From NCBI GenBank assembly GCA_030917445.1, contig JAUPUR010000021.1, positions 1 through 19,326 of the forward strand: DNA of 19,326 bases, written 5' to 3'. How positions within the stretch are numbered: the stretch's first letter is position 1; every line of letters starts with the position of its first letter. Under the pieces are notes generated by a model. The model saw nothing but the letters and a program-made list of their open reading frames with translations. It searched no databases and was not told the origin of the DNA. This document shows, piece after piece, positions 12,646 to 18,379 of the stretch. The stretch comes from Patescibacteria group bacterium (GTDB lineage: Bacteria > Patescibacteriota > Microgenomatia > Levybacterales > UBA12049). The position numbers and the translations under genes were made by a program.

Positions 12646-14058
12646 CTAGAGTACAAAGAGTACCAGTCCTCCAAGTATCGTCAAGATGATTCCTCCCACA
12701 AGTGTAATTGTTTGAAGTGCACTACCAGGAGCTTCCATAGTTGGAGTAGGTGTGTATGTCACGCCTGGGATAGGTGTGTTGGTTGCTGTAGGTGTATTTG
12801 TTGCAACAGCGGGTGTCGTTGGAGTTGGTGTATTTGTTGACGTTGGTGGTTTTGTCGGTGTCGCAGTTGCAGCAGGTGTCGTTGGAGTTGGTGTATTCGT
12901 TGTTGCTGGAACTGTTGGAGTTGGACTAGGTGTTCCAGTTGGGGTAGGTGTATTGGTTGGAGTTGGACTAGGTGTTCCAGTTGGAGTAGGTGTATTGGTT
13001 GGTGTTGGAGTGAGCGCACATGTTGCTGTTGCACTGTCACTTGCTCCTGTACCACAACCGTTTACTGGAGTGACTGAACATGTATATGCTTTATTGAATT
13101 CTGCTGTAAATGTAACTGATGTTGTTGGTGCAGTAATTTCTCCTTCGGCAATGACGTTATCTGTTGCATCATCAGTAATACGATATCTGTATGAGGTCGC
13201 ATTTTCTGAGACATCCCATTCACAAGTTGCTAGGTCAGCTTGGCAGGCAGGGGGAGTTGTCCCTCCAATTGTTGAGTCAACAAAGAGCACATTGCCTTGA
13301 ATCTCTGTTGTCGCTCCCATTTCATCATTGACTGTATTGTCAAAATGCCAGAGATGAAGAGTATTTTCGTCAATTCCATATGGTTGTGTTGGAGGAGTGA
13401 AGGTATCTGAATACAGTGTCGTATTTGATAGTTTGACCTCATCTATCTGTCCATTTCTGTAATCTTGGACTGGTTGTCCACCTGTTTCTTTATACCCGCC
13501 GATATAGAAAGGCCCAGAATAGCAGAAAGGAGAGTCGAGTTGTAATCTATTGATTTGGGTTCCATTTACGTAGAGTGCAGCACTGCCAGTAGCATCAACA
13601 GTCAACGCGATATGTGACCATGTCCCATTTTGAATTTTATATGAGTTATTTGCAATTGATTGGACCGTTGGCTGTCCAAAGTTTGCTGTTATTGTGTAGT
13701 CAGTATTCTCTACGCGAGTAGCGTAAATATCGAGAATTGCGTCACAAGTACTTCCAGAATTTTCGGTATTATAATCAGTGCTGAAAAAGACAGAACGAAC
13801 CATATTCTCACCTTCAAAGTTTGGATTATACCATCCTTCAAGTGTGAAAGGTCCTTTAAGCTCTGTTGTATTACTTGCCACAACTGTTGCGTCAACACCT
13901 TCAAGGCTAATCGCTTTACCGAAAGTATTTTGTGTTTGACCAGGCTCATCAGCTCTTTGTCTGATATCTTGCTGCTGACCTGTGAGATAGACAGTAATCC
14001 CAATGCCAAAGGCAATGAGGAGTGCAATGATAATTCCAATAATAAGTTTTTTATTCAT
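12646..14058 (-). CDS. Surface protein: TM anchor, LamG-like domain, Fn3-like domain, Thr-Pro stalk, C-terminal helix
   Basis: A 470-residue surface protein. An N-terminal helix (about 5-26) is followed at once by GQQQDIRQRADE. Residues about 48-260 resemble a LamG/concanavalin-like module: ISLEGVDATVVAS, FTLEGWYNP, WSHIALTVDATGSAALYVNG, FYIGGYKE, GQIDEVKLSN and LHLWHFD are the usual successive strands. About 268-348 is a Cys-containing beta region resembling a fibronectin type III fold (ATSYRYRITDD). Residues 349-441 are a Thr-Pro-rich stalk, and about 448-470 is a terminal hydrophobic helix without a basic tail. LamG modules often bind glycans or proteins, so adhesion is plausible. It starts 2 nt after the stop of the upstream CARDB-like gene, with only a weak purine-rich stretch as ribosome site, so the two are probably co-expressed. 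Confidence 0.8.
   Translation of the reverse strand: MNKKLIIGIIIALLIAFGIGITVYLTGQQQDIRQRADEPGQTQNTFGKAISLEGVDATVVASNTTELKGPFTLEGWYNPNFEGENMVRSVFFSTDYNTENSGSTCDAILDIYATRVENTDYTITANFGQPTVQSIANNSYKIQNGTWSHIALTVDATGSAALYVNGTQINRLQLDSPFCYSGPFYIGGYKETGGQPVQDYRNGQIDEVKLSNTTLYSDTFTPPTQPYGIDENTLHLWHFDNTVNDEMGATTEIQGNVLFVDSTIGGTTPPACQADLATCEWDVSENATSYRYRITDDATDNVIAEGEITAPTTSVTFTAEFNKAYTCSVTPVNGCGTGASDSATATCALTPTPTNTPTPTGTPSPTPTNTPTPTGTPSPTPTVPATTNTPTPTTPAATATPTKPPTSTNTPTPTTPAVATNTPTATNTPIPGVTYTPTPTMEAPGSALQTITLVGGIILTILGGLVLFVL
12736..13014 (-). repeat. Low-complexity Thr-Pro coding repeat region
   Basis: This part of the LamG-type gene encodes about 93 residues of TPTP, NTPTPT and GTPSPT units. The DNA is strongly strand-skewed, with G and T on the plus strand, and produces a long spurious Gly-Val ORF on the opposite strand. 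Confidence 0.85.
12917..13000 (-). repeat. Tandem 42-bp repeat, two copies
   Basis: Copies at 12917-12958 and 12959-13000 differ at one base seen (G/A). Each encodes a 14-residue Thr-Pro unit containing GTPSPTPT. Near identity at the DNA level suggests recent duplication by slippage, which may vary in number between strains. Confidence 0.85.
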
Positions 14059-14060
14059 AT

Positions 14061-15341
14061 TTAATTTCTTTCACAGGTCGGACAGATAATTCTCACGTTT
14101 GTCACTGGTTCTGGAACAGGGCACGCTAATGTCGGTGTTGGTGTCAGAGTCGGTGTGACAGTTGGAGTTGGTGTGTTTGTTGGTGTCGGTGTGACAGTCG
14201 GTGTTGCTGTTGGACTTGGTGTTCCTGTCGGTGTCATTGTCGGCGTTGGTGTCATCGTTGGTGTTCGAGTTGGAGTTGGTGTATTTGTTGGCGTTGGTGT
14301 TGGTATAACAGGTTTGCATGGTGTGATTCTGTGAAGATATCCATCAATATATTTTTTCTGACCTGAATAAAATCTATCAGGAGGAGAGAAAGAAGGATAG
14401 ATACTTCCTTCAAATACATCCGTTTGCCATGCACACGGTGGTACATCAACTTCAAAATAGAAAGTTTGACCAGCGGGGAGTGATGCGGTTACTCCACTAT
14501 AAATCGTTTGCGTCCAGATCCAGACAAACTCGTCGATACATACTGAAGGAAGACAGGAGGGATATGGAACAGGATAATCATAATATGCTTGATAAGAAGC
14601 CATACCAACAGTTCTTGTTGTACTTCCAGTGTTGACAATCTTTCCATAGGTTTTAGAACCAACAGGTTTGTCCATGACACAGCCGTCAAGGCCAGATACA
14701 AGCTTTGCATTTTGATAACAGTAGGCATCTTCAAAGCCAGATGGTTTTGAAGAGAAGGTTTTTCCTACCTTATATGTAGGAGTGTCTGTCACTGTGTAAC
14801 TAACTGTGAGTTGATTATTTGCGTAATTACCCTCAGTTACGAATTTATTGTAATTGATAAATGCACGGGCAGTATAAGTTCCAGGAGTTGAATATCTCCA
14901 TGATTTTCCATTTGGAAATCTATTTTCAGTGGTTGAACCGTAGATAGAACTATATTGACCTGAGGAACCATTTCCAAATTCACCATTTTTCATTGTAATG
15001 TATGTTCCAGTTAAAGAGTTGAAGTCAGGAGTACTTGAACGACTACCATAGATAACAGTGTACGTTGAACCGTCTTGTGATACGGATCCTGCACCATTAT
15101 TTTTAAGCGTTATGCGTACATATATATCTTCGTTGACAAAGAATTTTGTTTTGACATTTCCACCTGCATCGGTTAATTGAAGAGAGGTTACAACGAGATC
15201 AGTTTCACCAGCTGCTTGTTGTCTAATATCTTGTTGCTGTTGTGAAAGGAAAACAATGACAGGAACACTTAACCCAAGCAGGATAATAATGAGAAGCGAG
15301 AAAAGTCTTTTTTTATTACTGAGCAGTGTATTCACGATCAA
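14061..15341 (-). CDS. Surface protein: TM anchor, CARDB-like domain, Thr-Pro stalk, short Cys-rich tail
   Basis: A 426-residue protein beginning with a TTG codon at 15341 (GTG at 15335 is an alternative). A basic head and a helix (about 12-33) are followed by [13 protein letters not shown], nearly the same motif as in the next gene. Residues about 47-185 look like a CARDB/immunoglobulin-like domain: [32 protein letters not shown], and [12 protein letters not shown] before the repeated strand [13 protein letters not shown] second beta-rich region with several Cys covers about 190-343. A Thr-Pro stalk spans about 347-404, then the protein ends with [21 protein letters not shown], with no C-terminal membrane helix. 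That tail looks like the start of another Cys-containing module, so truncation is possible. A promoter and leader hairpin lie just upstream. Confidence 0.78.
   Translation of the reverse strand: MIVNTLLSNKKRLFSLLIIILLGLSVPVIVFLSQQQQDIRQQAAGETDLVVTSLQLTDAGGNVKTKFFVNEDIYVRITLKNNGAGSVSQDGSTYTVIYGSRSSTPDFNSLTGTYITMKNGEFGNGSSGQYSSIYGSTTENRFPNGKSWRYSTPGTYTARAFINYNKFVTEGNYANNQLTVSYTVTDTPTYKVGKTFSSKPSGFEDAYCYQNAKLVSGLDGCVMDKPVGSKTYGKIVNTGSTTRTVGMASYQAYYDYPVPYPSCLPSVCIDEFVWIWTQTIYSGVTASLPAGQTFYFEVDVPPCAWQTDVFEGSIYPSFSPPDRFYSGQKKYIDGYLHRITPCKPVIPTPTPTNTPTPTRTPTMTPTPTMTPTGTPSPTATPTVTPTPTNTPTPTVTPTLTPTPTLACPVPEPVTNVRIICPTCERN
14130..14303 (-). repeat. Low-complexity Thr-Pro coding repeat region
   Basis: Encodes about 58 residues dominated by TPT(N/R/M/V/L)TPTPT units, the stalk of the CARDB-like protein. 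Unlike the stalk in the neighbouring gene, no long exact DNA duplication was seen, only short degenerate units. Confidence 0.8.
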
Positions 15342-15345
15342 AGCG

Positions 15346-15363
15346 CTCTTTCTAGTGAAAGAG
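15346..15363 (-). promoter_or_regulatory. 5'-end hairpin in the CARDB-like gene leader
   Basis: The minus strand reads CTCTTTC, loop ACTA, GAAAGAG: a perfect 7-bp stem that begins 2 nt after the predicted transcription start and ends 4 nt before the TTG codon. Its 3' arm (GAAAGAG) is the only Shine-Dalgarno-like stretch, so folding may hide it, or the stem may protect the 5' end. Confidence 0.5.
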
Positions 15364-15371
15364 TTATCTTT

Positions 15372-15400
15372 ATCATATGGGTATCATTTCTTTTCGTCAA
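15372..15400 (-). promoter_or_regulatory. Promoter of the two surface-protein genes
   Basis: On the minus strand, TTGACG (15400-15395), a 17-nt spacer and TATGAT (15377-15372), both close to consensus. Predicted start is near 15365. It is divergent from the GAPDH promoter 12 nt away. Confidence 0.7.
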
Positions 15401-15411
15401 TGGGAGAGGCA

Positions 15412-15440
15412 TTGGAACTTTGACTTGATCTCTGTATACT
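15412..15440 (+). promoter_or_regulatory. Leaderless-type promoter of the GAPDH gene
   Basis: TTGGAA (15412-15417), a 17-nt spacer and TATACT (15435-15440), then exactly 6 nt to the ATG at 15447. The predicted start point is the A of the ATG. Confidence 0.65.
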
Positions 15441-15446
15441 AAAGGT

Positions 15447-16484
15447 ATGATACGAGTTGCTATTAATGGATATGGTCGAATCGGGAGAATTGCTCATCGA
15501 GTGATTGAACAAAAGCATAGTTCTGAGATAGATGTTGTTGGAATCAATGCAGGTTCATCAACAGACCTTACTGGCTGGATGTACTTACTTAAATTTGATA
15601 GTGTTTATGGTATTTTCCCCAAGGAAGTATCTGTTGAGGAGAAACATGAAGATGATACAGATGATCTTATTGGATATCTTTGTGTAGAAGGGAAAAGAAT
15701 TCCTGTTTTTTCTCAAAAAGATCCAGCTCTTCTTCCATGGAGTAGGTTAGAGGTTGATGTCGTCATTGAATCGACTGGTCATTTTACCAAAAAGGAAGAT
15801 CTTGAAAAACACATTTCAGCTGGAGCAAAAAATGTAGTGTTGTCAGCTCCAACAAAAGGAGATGGTGTCGAAACATTCGTCTTGTCTGTCAATGAAGAAA
15901 GCTATAAAGGTGAGAACATTGTGAGTAACGCCTCTTGTACTACCAATTGCATTGCGCCAGTTGCAAAAATTATGAGTGATGCATTTGGAATTGAGAAAGC
16001 GATGATGACAACCATTCATGGGTACACATCTGATCAACGGCTTCATGATGGTGGACATAAAGATTATAGACGAGCTCGTGCTGCAGGACTTAATATAGTT
16101 CCAACTTCAACAGGGGCAACTGAGGCAGCAGCTAAAACCGTTCCTGCACTTTCTGGTAAATTTAAGGGACTTGCGATCAGGGTGCCTGTTCCGGTTGGTT
16201 CTCTCGCTGACTTTACTTTTGTGTTATCTCGGCCAGTAACTATTGATGAAGTCAAGAATGTTTTATCAAAAGCTGCACAGGAGGATAGATATAAAGGAAT
16301 ACTTGAGGTAAGCACTGACCCATTGGTTTCAAGTGATATTATTGGCAATCCCCATTCATCTATCGTTGATTTAACACTCACTGATGTCGTTGGTGGAAAT
16401 ATGGTAAAGGTAATTGCTTGGTATGATAACGAATATGGATATGCAAATAGACTTGTTGAAGAAGTTTTGATGGTTGCAACATAG
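15447..16484 (+). CDS. gap: Glyceraldehyde-3-phosphate dehydrogenase, type I
   Basis: A 345-residue cytoplasmic glycolytic enzyme oxidising glyceraldehyde 3-phosphate to 1,3-bisphosphoglycerate. It has the Rossmann start NGYGRIGR (7-14), the active-site segment NASCTTNC with nucleophile C164, the partner H191 in TIHGYT, the phosphate-site STGATEAAAK region, and WYDNEYGY near the end. Cofactor-determining positions are unusual. The residue after the second strand that is Asp in NAD-specific enzymes (ND.T) is Ala (NAGS, A35, with a two-residue insertion nearby), and the Leu-Pro before HKD is Gly-Gly (202-203). Both changes are in the direction seen in NADP-using enzymes, so NADP or dual use is plausible. 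It is followed 28 nt later by gmk. No phosphoglycerate kinase gene is adjacent in the window. Confidence 0.95.
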   Translation: MIRVAINGYGRIGRIAHRVIEQKHSSEIDVVGINAGSSTDLTGWMYLLKFDSVYGIFPKEVSVEEKHEDDTDDLIGYLCVEGKRIPVFSQKDPALLPWSRLEVDVVIESTGHFTKKEDLEKHISAGAKNVVLSAPTKGDGVETFVLSVNEESYKGENIVSNASCTTNCIAPVAKIMSDAFGIEKAMMTTIHGYTSDQRLHDGGHKDYRRARAAGLNIVPTSTGATEAAAKTVPALSGKFKGLAIRVPVPVGSLADFTFVLSRPVTIDEVKNVLSKAAQEDRYKGILEVSTDPLVSSDIIGNPHSSIVDLTLTDVVGGNMVKVIAWYDNEYGYANRLVEEVLMVAT

Positions 16485-16500
16485 TCTCTTCGATCTGTAA

Positions 16501-16506
16501 AATAAT
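16501..16506 (+). promoter_or_regulatory. Possible leaderless -10 before gmk
   Basis: AATAAT lies 6 nt before the ATG at 16513; those 6 nt (CCTCCT) are the opposite of a Shine-Dalgarno sequence, so ordinary initiation looks unlikely. The nearest -35-like TTGCAA (16474-16479) is 21 nt away, too far. Read-through from gap is also possible. Confidence 0.35.
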
Positions 16507-16512
16507 CCTCCT

Positions 16513-17148
16513 ATGGAAAGTACACCAATTGAAAAAGAAATATCTGATCAAATGACTCGTGGAGTTCTCCTCGTTGTTACAGGTCCAAGTGGATCGGGGA
16601 AGGATACACTCATTACATTATTGAAAAAGAAATATCCTCAGATTGAGTGGATTGTGTCGACGACAAGCAGAAAAATGAGAGACGGTGAAGAGCAAGGTAA
16701 GCCATATCATTTCAAAACTCGAGAAGAATTTGAAGAGCTTATTGCTGAGGGAGAATTTTTTGAGTGGGTAGAGTTTCGAGGAGAGTTATACGGCACACAG
16801 AAAAAGACTTTAATGGATGCTCTTGCATCAGGGAAAGATGTAGTGTGGAAGATCGAGATGAAGGGTGTCAAGAATATCAAGCAAAAGATAAAAAATATGG
16901 TATCAAGAAGTGCGTTTGTTTATTTGATTGGTGACTCACTTGAGGTAATGAAGAAGAGAGTTCATAAAGCTGAAGGAGAAGAGGGTGCAAAGGTGCGCTG
17001 GAATGAGTCCCTCGTCATTTGGGAGATGAAGCAGTATGAAGATTGTGATTATTTGCTTGTAAATAGTGATGAAAGCCTGGATCAATCAGTTGAAAAATTG
17101 AGTAATATTCTTCATGCAAAGCGGTATGAAATTATCAGAGAGTCTTAG
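16513..17148 (+). CDS. gmk: Guanylate kinase
   Basis: A 211-residue kinase converting GMP to GDP. The P-loop GPSGSGKDT is at 24-32. The GMP-binding part shows STTSRKMRDGE (about 49-59), the YHF motif, GEFFEW (80-85) and YGT (93-95), in the normal order. The position usually reading 'ldiD.qG' is KIEMKG, a mild change. About 14 residues precede the first strand; a Met at residue 14 is an alternative start, but the upstream ATG with the nearby AATAAT is preferred. It follows the GAPDH gene by 28 nt. The stop at 17148 directly abuts the -35-like sequence of the next gene. In context it supplies nucleotides, in the same neighbourhood as the ribonucleotide reductase genes. Confidence 0.93.
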   Translation: MESTPIEKEISDQMTRGVLLVVTGPSGSGKDTLITLLKKKYPQIEWIVSTTSRKMRDGEEQGKPYHFKTREEFEELIAEGEFFEWVEFRGELYGTQKKTLMDALASGKDVVWKIEMKGVKNIKQKIKNMVSRSAFVYLIGDSLEVMKKRVHKAEGEEGAKVRWNESLVIWEMKQYEDCDYLLVNSDESLDQSVEKLSNILHAKRYEIIRES

Positions 17149-17177
17149 TTGCAATTGAGCGTAGTATCGAGTATTAT
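17149..17177 (+). promoter_or_regulatory. Promoter of the secreted DUF5667-like gene
   Basis: TTGCAA (17149-17154), a 17-nt spacer and TATTAT (17172-17177), with 7 nt to the ATG at 17185. The TTG that could be taken as a start codon at 17149 is better explained as part of the -35. Confidence 0.55.
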
Positions 17178-17184
17178 TGCAAAG

Positions 17185-17736
17185 ATGAGAATGATCCTCA
17201 TGCTACTACTTGTAGTATTTTTTATGTCTACCTCTCTATCGCATGCGCAAGAGGAGGGATCTCTCTCCGCCACTCTTACTCCAACTCCTCAAAAAACAGT
17301 TGATTATACTCTTCCATATCCAGGTCTTTTACCTGACAATCCCTTATATTTTGTCAAGATGATTCGGGATAGAGTGGTTTTGATGCTTATTTCGGATACG
17401 GTGAAAAGATCGAAATTCAATCTTCTTCAAGCTGATAAAAGACTTCAAGCTGGACTGTACCTCTATAAAGAGGATGAGCAAAAAATTGAGACAGTTATAA
17501 CGACTATCTCCAAAGGACAAAATTATTTCTTTGATGCACTCGCAGAGGCTACGCGAGCGAAAAAAGAAGGATATGACACTGACATACTTTTTGTTGATTT
17601 GACTAAGTCTTCTCTCAAACACGAAGAACTTCTTATTCAATTTGAATCTTCGGTCTCAAAAGATCAAAAGAGCTCTGTAAAGGCATTGCTTGTACGCTTG
17701 AGAGACCTGCAAAAAAAGATTGAGCAAGCTCAGTAA
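17185..17736 (+). CDS. Secreted DUF5667-like protein
   Basis: A 183-residue exported protein with signal peptide MRMILMLLLVVFFMSTSLSHA (cleavage probably after SHA). A short TPTP linker (31-35) precedes the motif LPYPGLLPDNPLYFVKMIRDR (about 43-63), which is characteristic of the DUF5667 type. A helical, charged remainder contains LLQADKRLQAG. Function of the family is unknown to me; such proteins are widespread in CPR bacteria. An upstream in-frame TTG at 17149 would add 12 residues before the signal peptide. I reject it because it coincides with a promoter -35 and because the ATG at 17185 gives a normal signal sequence. ATG at 17191 is a minor alternative. The gene follows gmk without a gap but seems to have its own promoter. 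Confidence 0.75.
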   Translation: MRMILMLLLVVFFMSTSLSHAQEEGSLSATLTPTPQKTVDYTLPYPGLLPDNPLYFVKMIRDRVVLMLISDTVKRSKFNLLQADKRLQAGLYLYKEDEQKIETVITTISKGQNYFFDALAEATRAKKEGYDTDILFVDLTKSSLKHEELLIQFESSVSKDQKSSVKALLVRLRDLQKKIEQAQ

Positions 17737-17760
17737 AATCCCATTTTTTTCCTTTATTGA

Positions 17761-17832
17761 GTATCAATTTTATTCATCAAAAAAGTTTTGTAAGAATCTT
17801 TTTTGGGTTATGGCTAAAATGAAAATTGATAC
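17761..17832 (+). repeat. Nested inverted repeats upstream of nrdR
   Basis: The outer arms GTATCAATTTT (17761-17771) and AAAATTGATAC (17822-17832) are exactly inverted over 11 bp. Inside them CAAAAAAG (17778-17785) and CTTTTTTG (17798-17805) are inverted over 8 bp with a 12-nt loop. The element lies after the DUF5667-like gene and before the predicted nrdR promoter. It could be an AT-rich terminator or 3' structure, or an operator. The 192-nt gap 17737-17928 otherwise holds the promoter and NrdR-box-like site listed next. Confidence 0.5.
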
Positions 17833-17843
17833 GTTATGATACA

Positions 17844-17873
17844 TTGACAGGGGGACAGGTAGAGTCTTATCAT
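17844..17873 (+). promoter_or_regulatory. Promoter of nrdR-nrdJ
   Basis: TTGACA (17844-17849), an 18-nt spacer and TATCAT (17868-17873). Predicted start is near 17880, giving a leader of about 49 nt before nrdR. Confidence 0.65.
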
Positions 17874-17881
17874 TTTCGAGG

Positions 17882-17895
17882 ACACTATATCTGGT
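17882..17895 (+). promoter_or_regulatory. NrdR-box-like operator
   Basis: ACACTATATCTGGT closely follows the known NrdR-box pattern (ACAC-A/T-ATAT-A/T-x-GTGT type). It sits at about +2 to +15 of the predicted transcript, a place suited to repression. NrdR boxes usually occur as a pair about 31 bp apart; no convincing second copy was seen at that distance on either side. Confidence 0.55.
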
Positions 17896-17912
17896 TAAGT
17901 AAAAAACTTAAC
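17894..17912 (+). promoter_or_regulatory. Small leader hairpin before nrdR
   Basis: GTTAAGT (17894-17900) and ACTTAAC (17906-17912) form a perfect 7-bp stem with loop AAAAA, partly overlapping the end of the NrdR-box-like site and 16 nt before the nrdR ATG. No T-run follows. Its role is unknown. Confidence 0.4.
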
Positions 17913-17928
17913 GAGACGATGACCACCT

Positions 17929-18378
17929 ATGCATTGTCCTTATTGCGGAAGCAAAGAATCAGAGGTTGTCGAGACGCGGGACAGTGAAGACTTAGATACG
18001 ATCAGACGACGACGTTCATGTTTGAGCTGCCAAAAGCGCTTCACAACATACGAACGAGTTGAAACAGCAAATATTGTTGTTATTAAAAAGGATGGAAGGC
18101 GGGAACCATTCAGTCGAGACAAGTTAAAACTAGGACTTTTGAAAGCTTGTGAGAAAACAACAGTACCTGTTCCAGAGATCGAAAAAATGGCTATTCAGAT
18201 TCTGCAGGAATTAAGAGCAGAGGAGAGAGTAGAGGTTCCAAGCGAGCGAATTGGACAGCTTGTAGCAGAACATTTGAAGAAGGTTGATAAAATCGCATAC
18301 ATTCGATTTGCGAGTGTATTTAGACGATTTGTTGATATCGAAGATTTTGAAAGAGAAGTCCAAAAATTATTAAAATAA
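17929..18378 (+). CDS. nrdR: Transcriptional repressor NrdR
   Basis: A 149-residue repressor of ribonucleotide reductase genes, of normal family length. A zinc ribbon uses C3, C6, C31 and C34 (HCPYCGS and CLSCQKRF), followed by the conserved FTTYERVE. An ATP-cone occupies about 49-139, beginning VIKKDGRREPFSRDKL. In known NrdR proteins the ATP-cone senses ATP/dATP and the zinc ribbon binds DNA. The start at 17929 gives MHCPYC, the family's usual N-terminus; there is no Shine-Dalgarno sequence. The stop is 1 nt before the start of the reductase gene, so they form an operon, and the upstream NrdR-box-like site suggests that NrdR represses its own operon. Confidence 0.96.
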   Translation: MHCPYCGSKESEVVETRDSEDLDTIRRRRSCLSCQKRFTTYERVETANIVVIKKDGRREPFSRDKLKLGLLKACEKTTVPVPEIEKMAIQILQELRAEERVEVPSERIGQLVAEHLKKVDKIAYIRFASVFRRFVDIEDFEREVQKLLK

Positions 18379-18379
18379 T

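Noticed and set aside
12752..13300. A 182-codon plus-strand ORF rich in Gly and Val
   Set aside because: It is the mirror of the Thr-Pro repeat in the LamG-type gene. Its low complexity follows from the repeat on the other strand, and the minus-strand gene has a signal helix, folded domains and an operon partner.
12736..14303. A CRISPR-like or mobile repeat array in the G/T-rich repeats
   Set aside because: The repeats are in-frame Thr-Pro codons of two surface-protein genes with no spacer structure, terminal repeats or transposase.
17149..17184. TTG at 17149 as the start of the DUF5667-like protein
   Set aside because: It would put 12 residues before a normal signal peptide and coincides with a -35 element at correct spacing from TATTAT; ATG at 17185 is better.
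17737..17928. A cobalamin riboswitch before the B12-dependent reductase operon
   Set aside because: No B12-box-like conserved sequence was found, and the leader after the predicted start is only about 49 nt, too short for that riboswitch.
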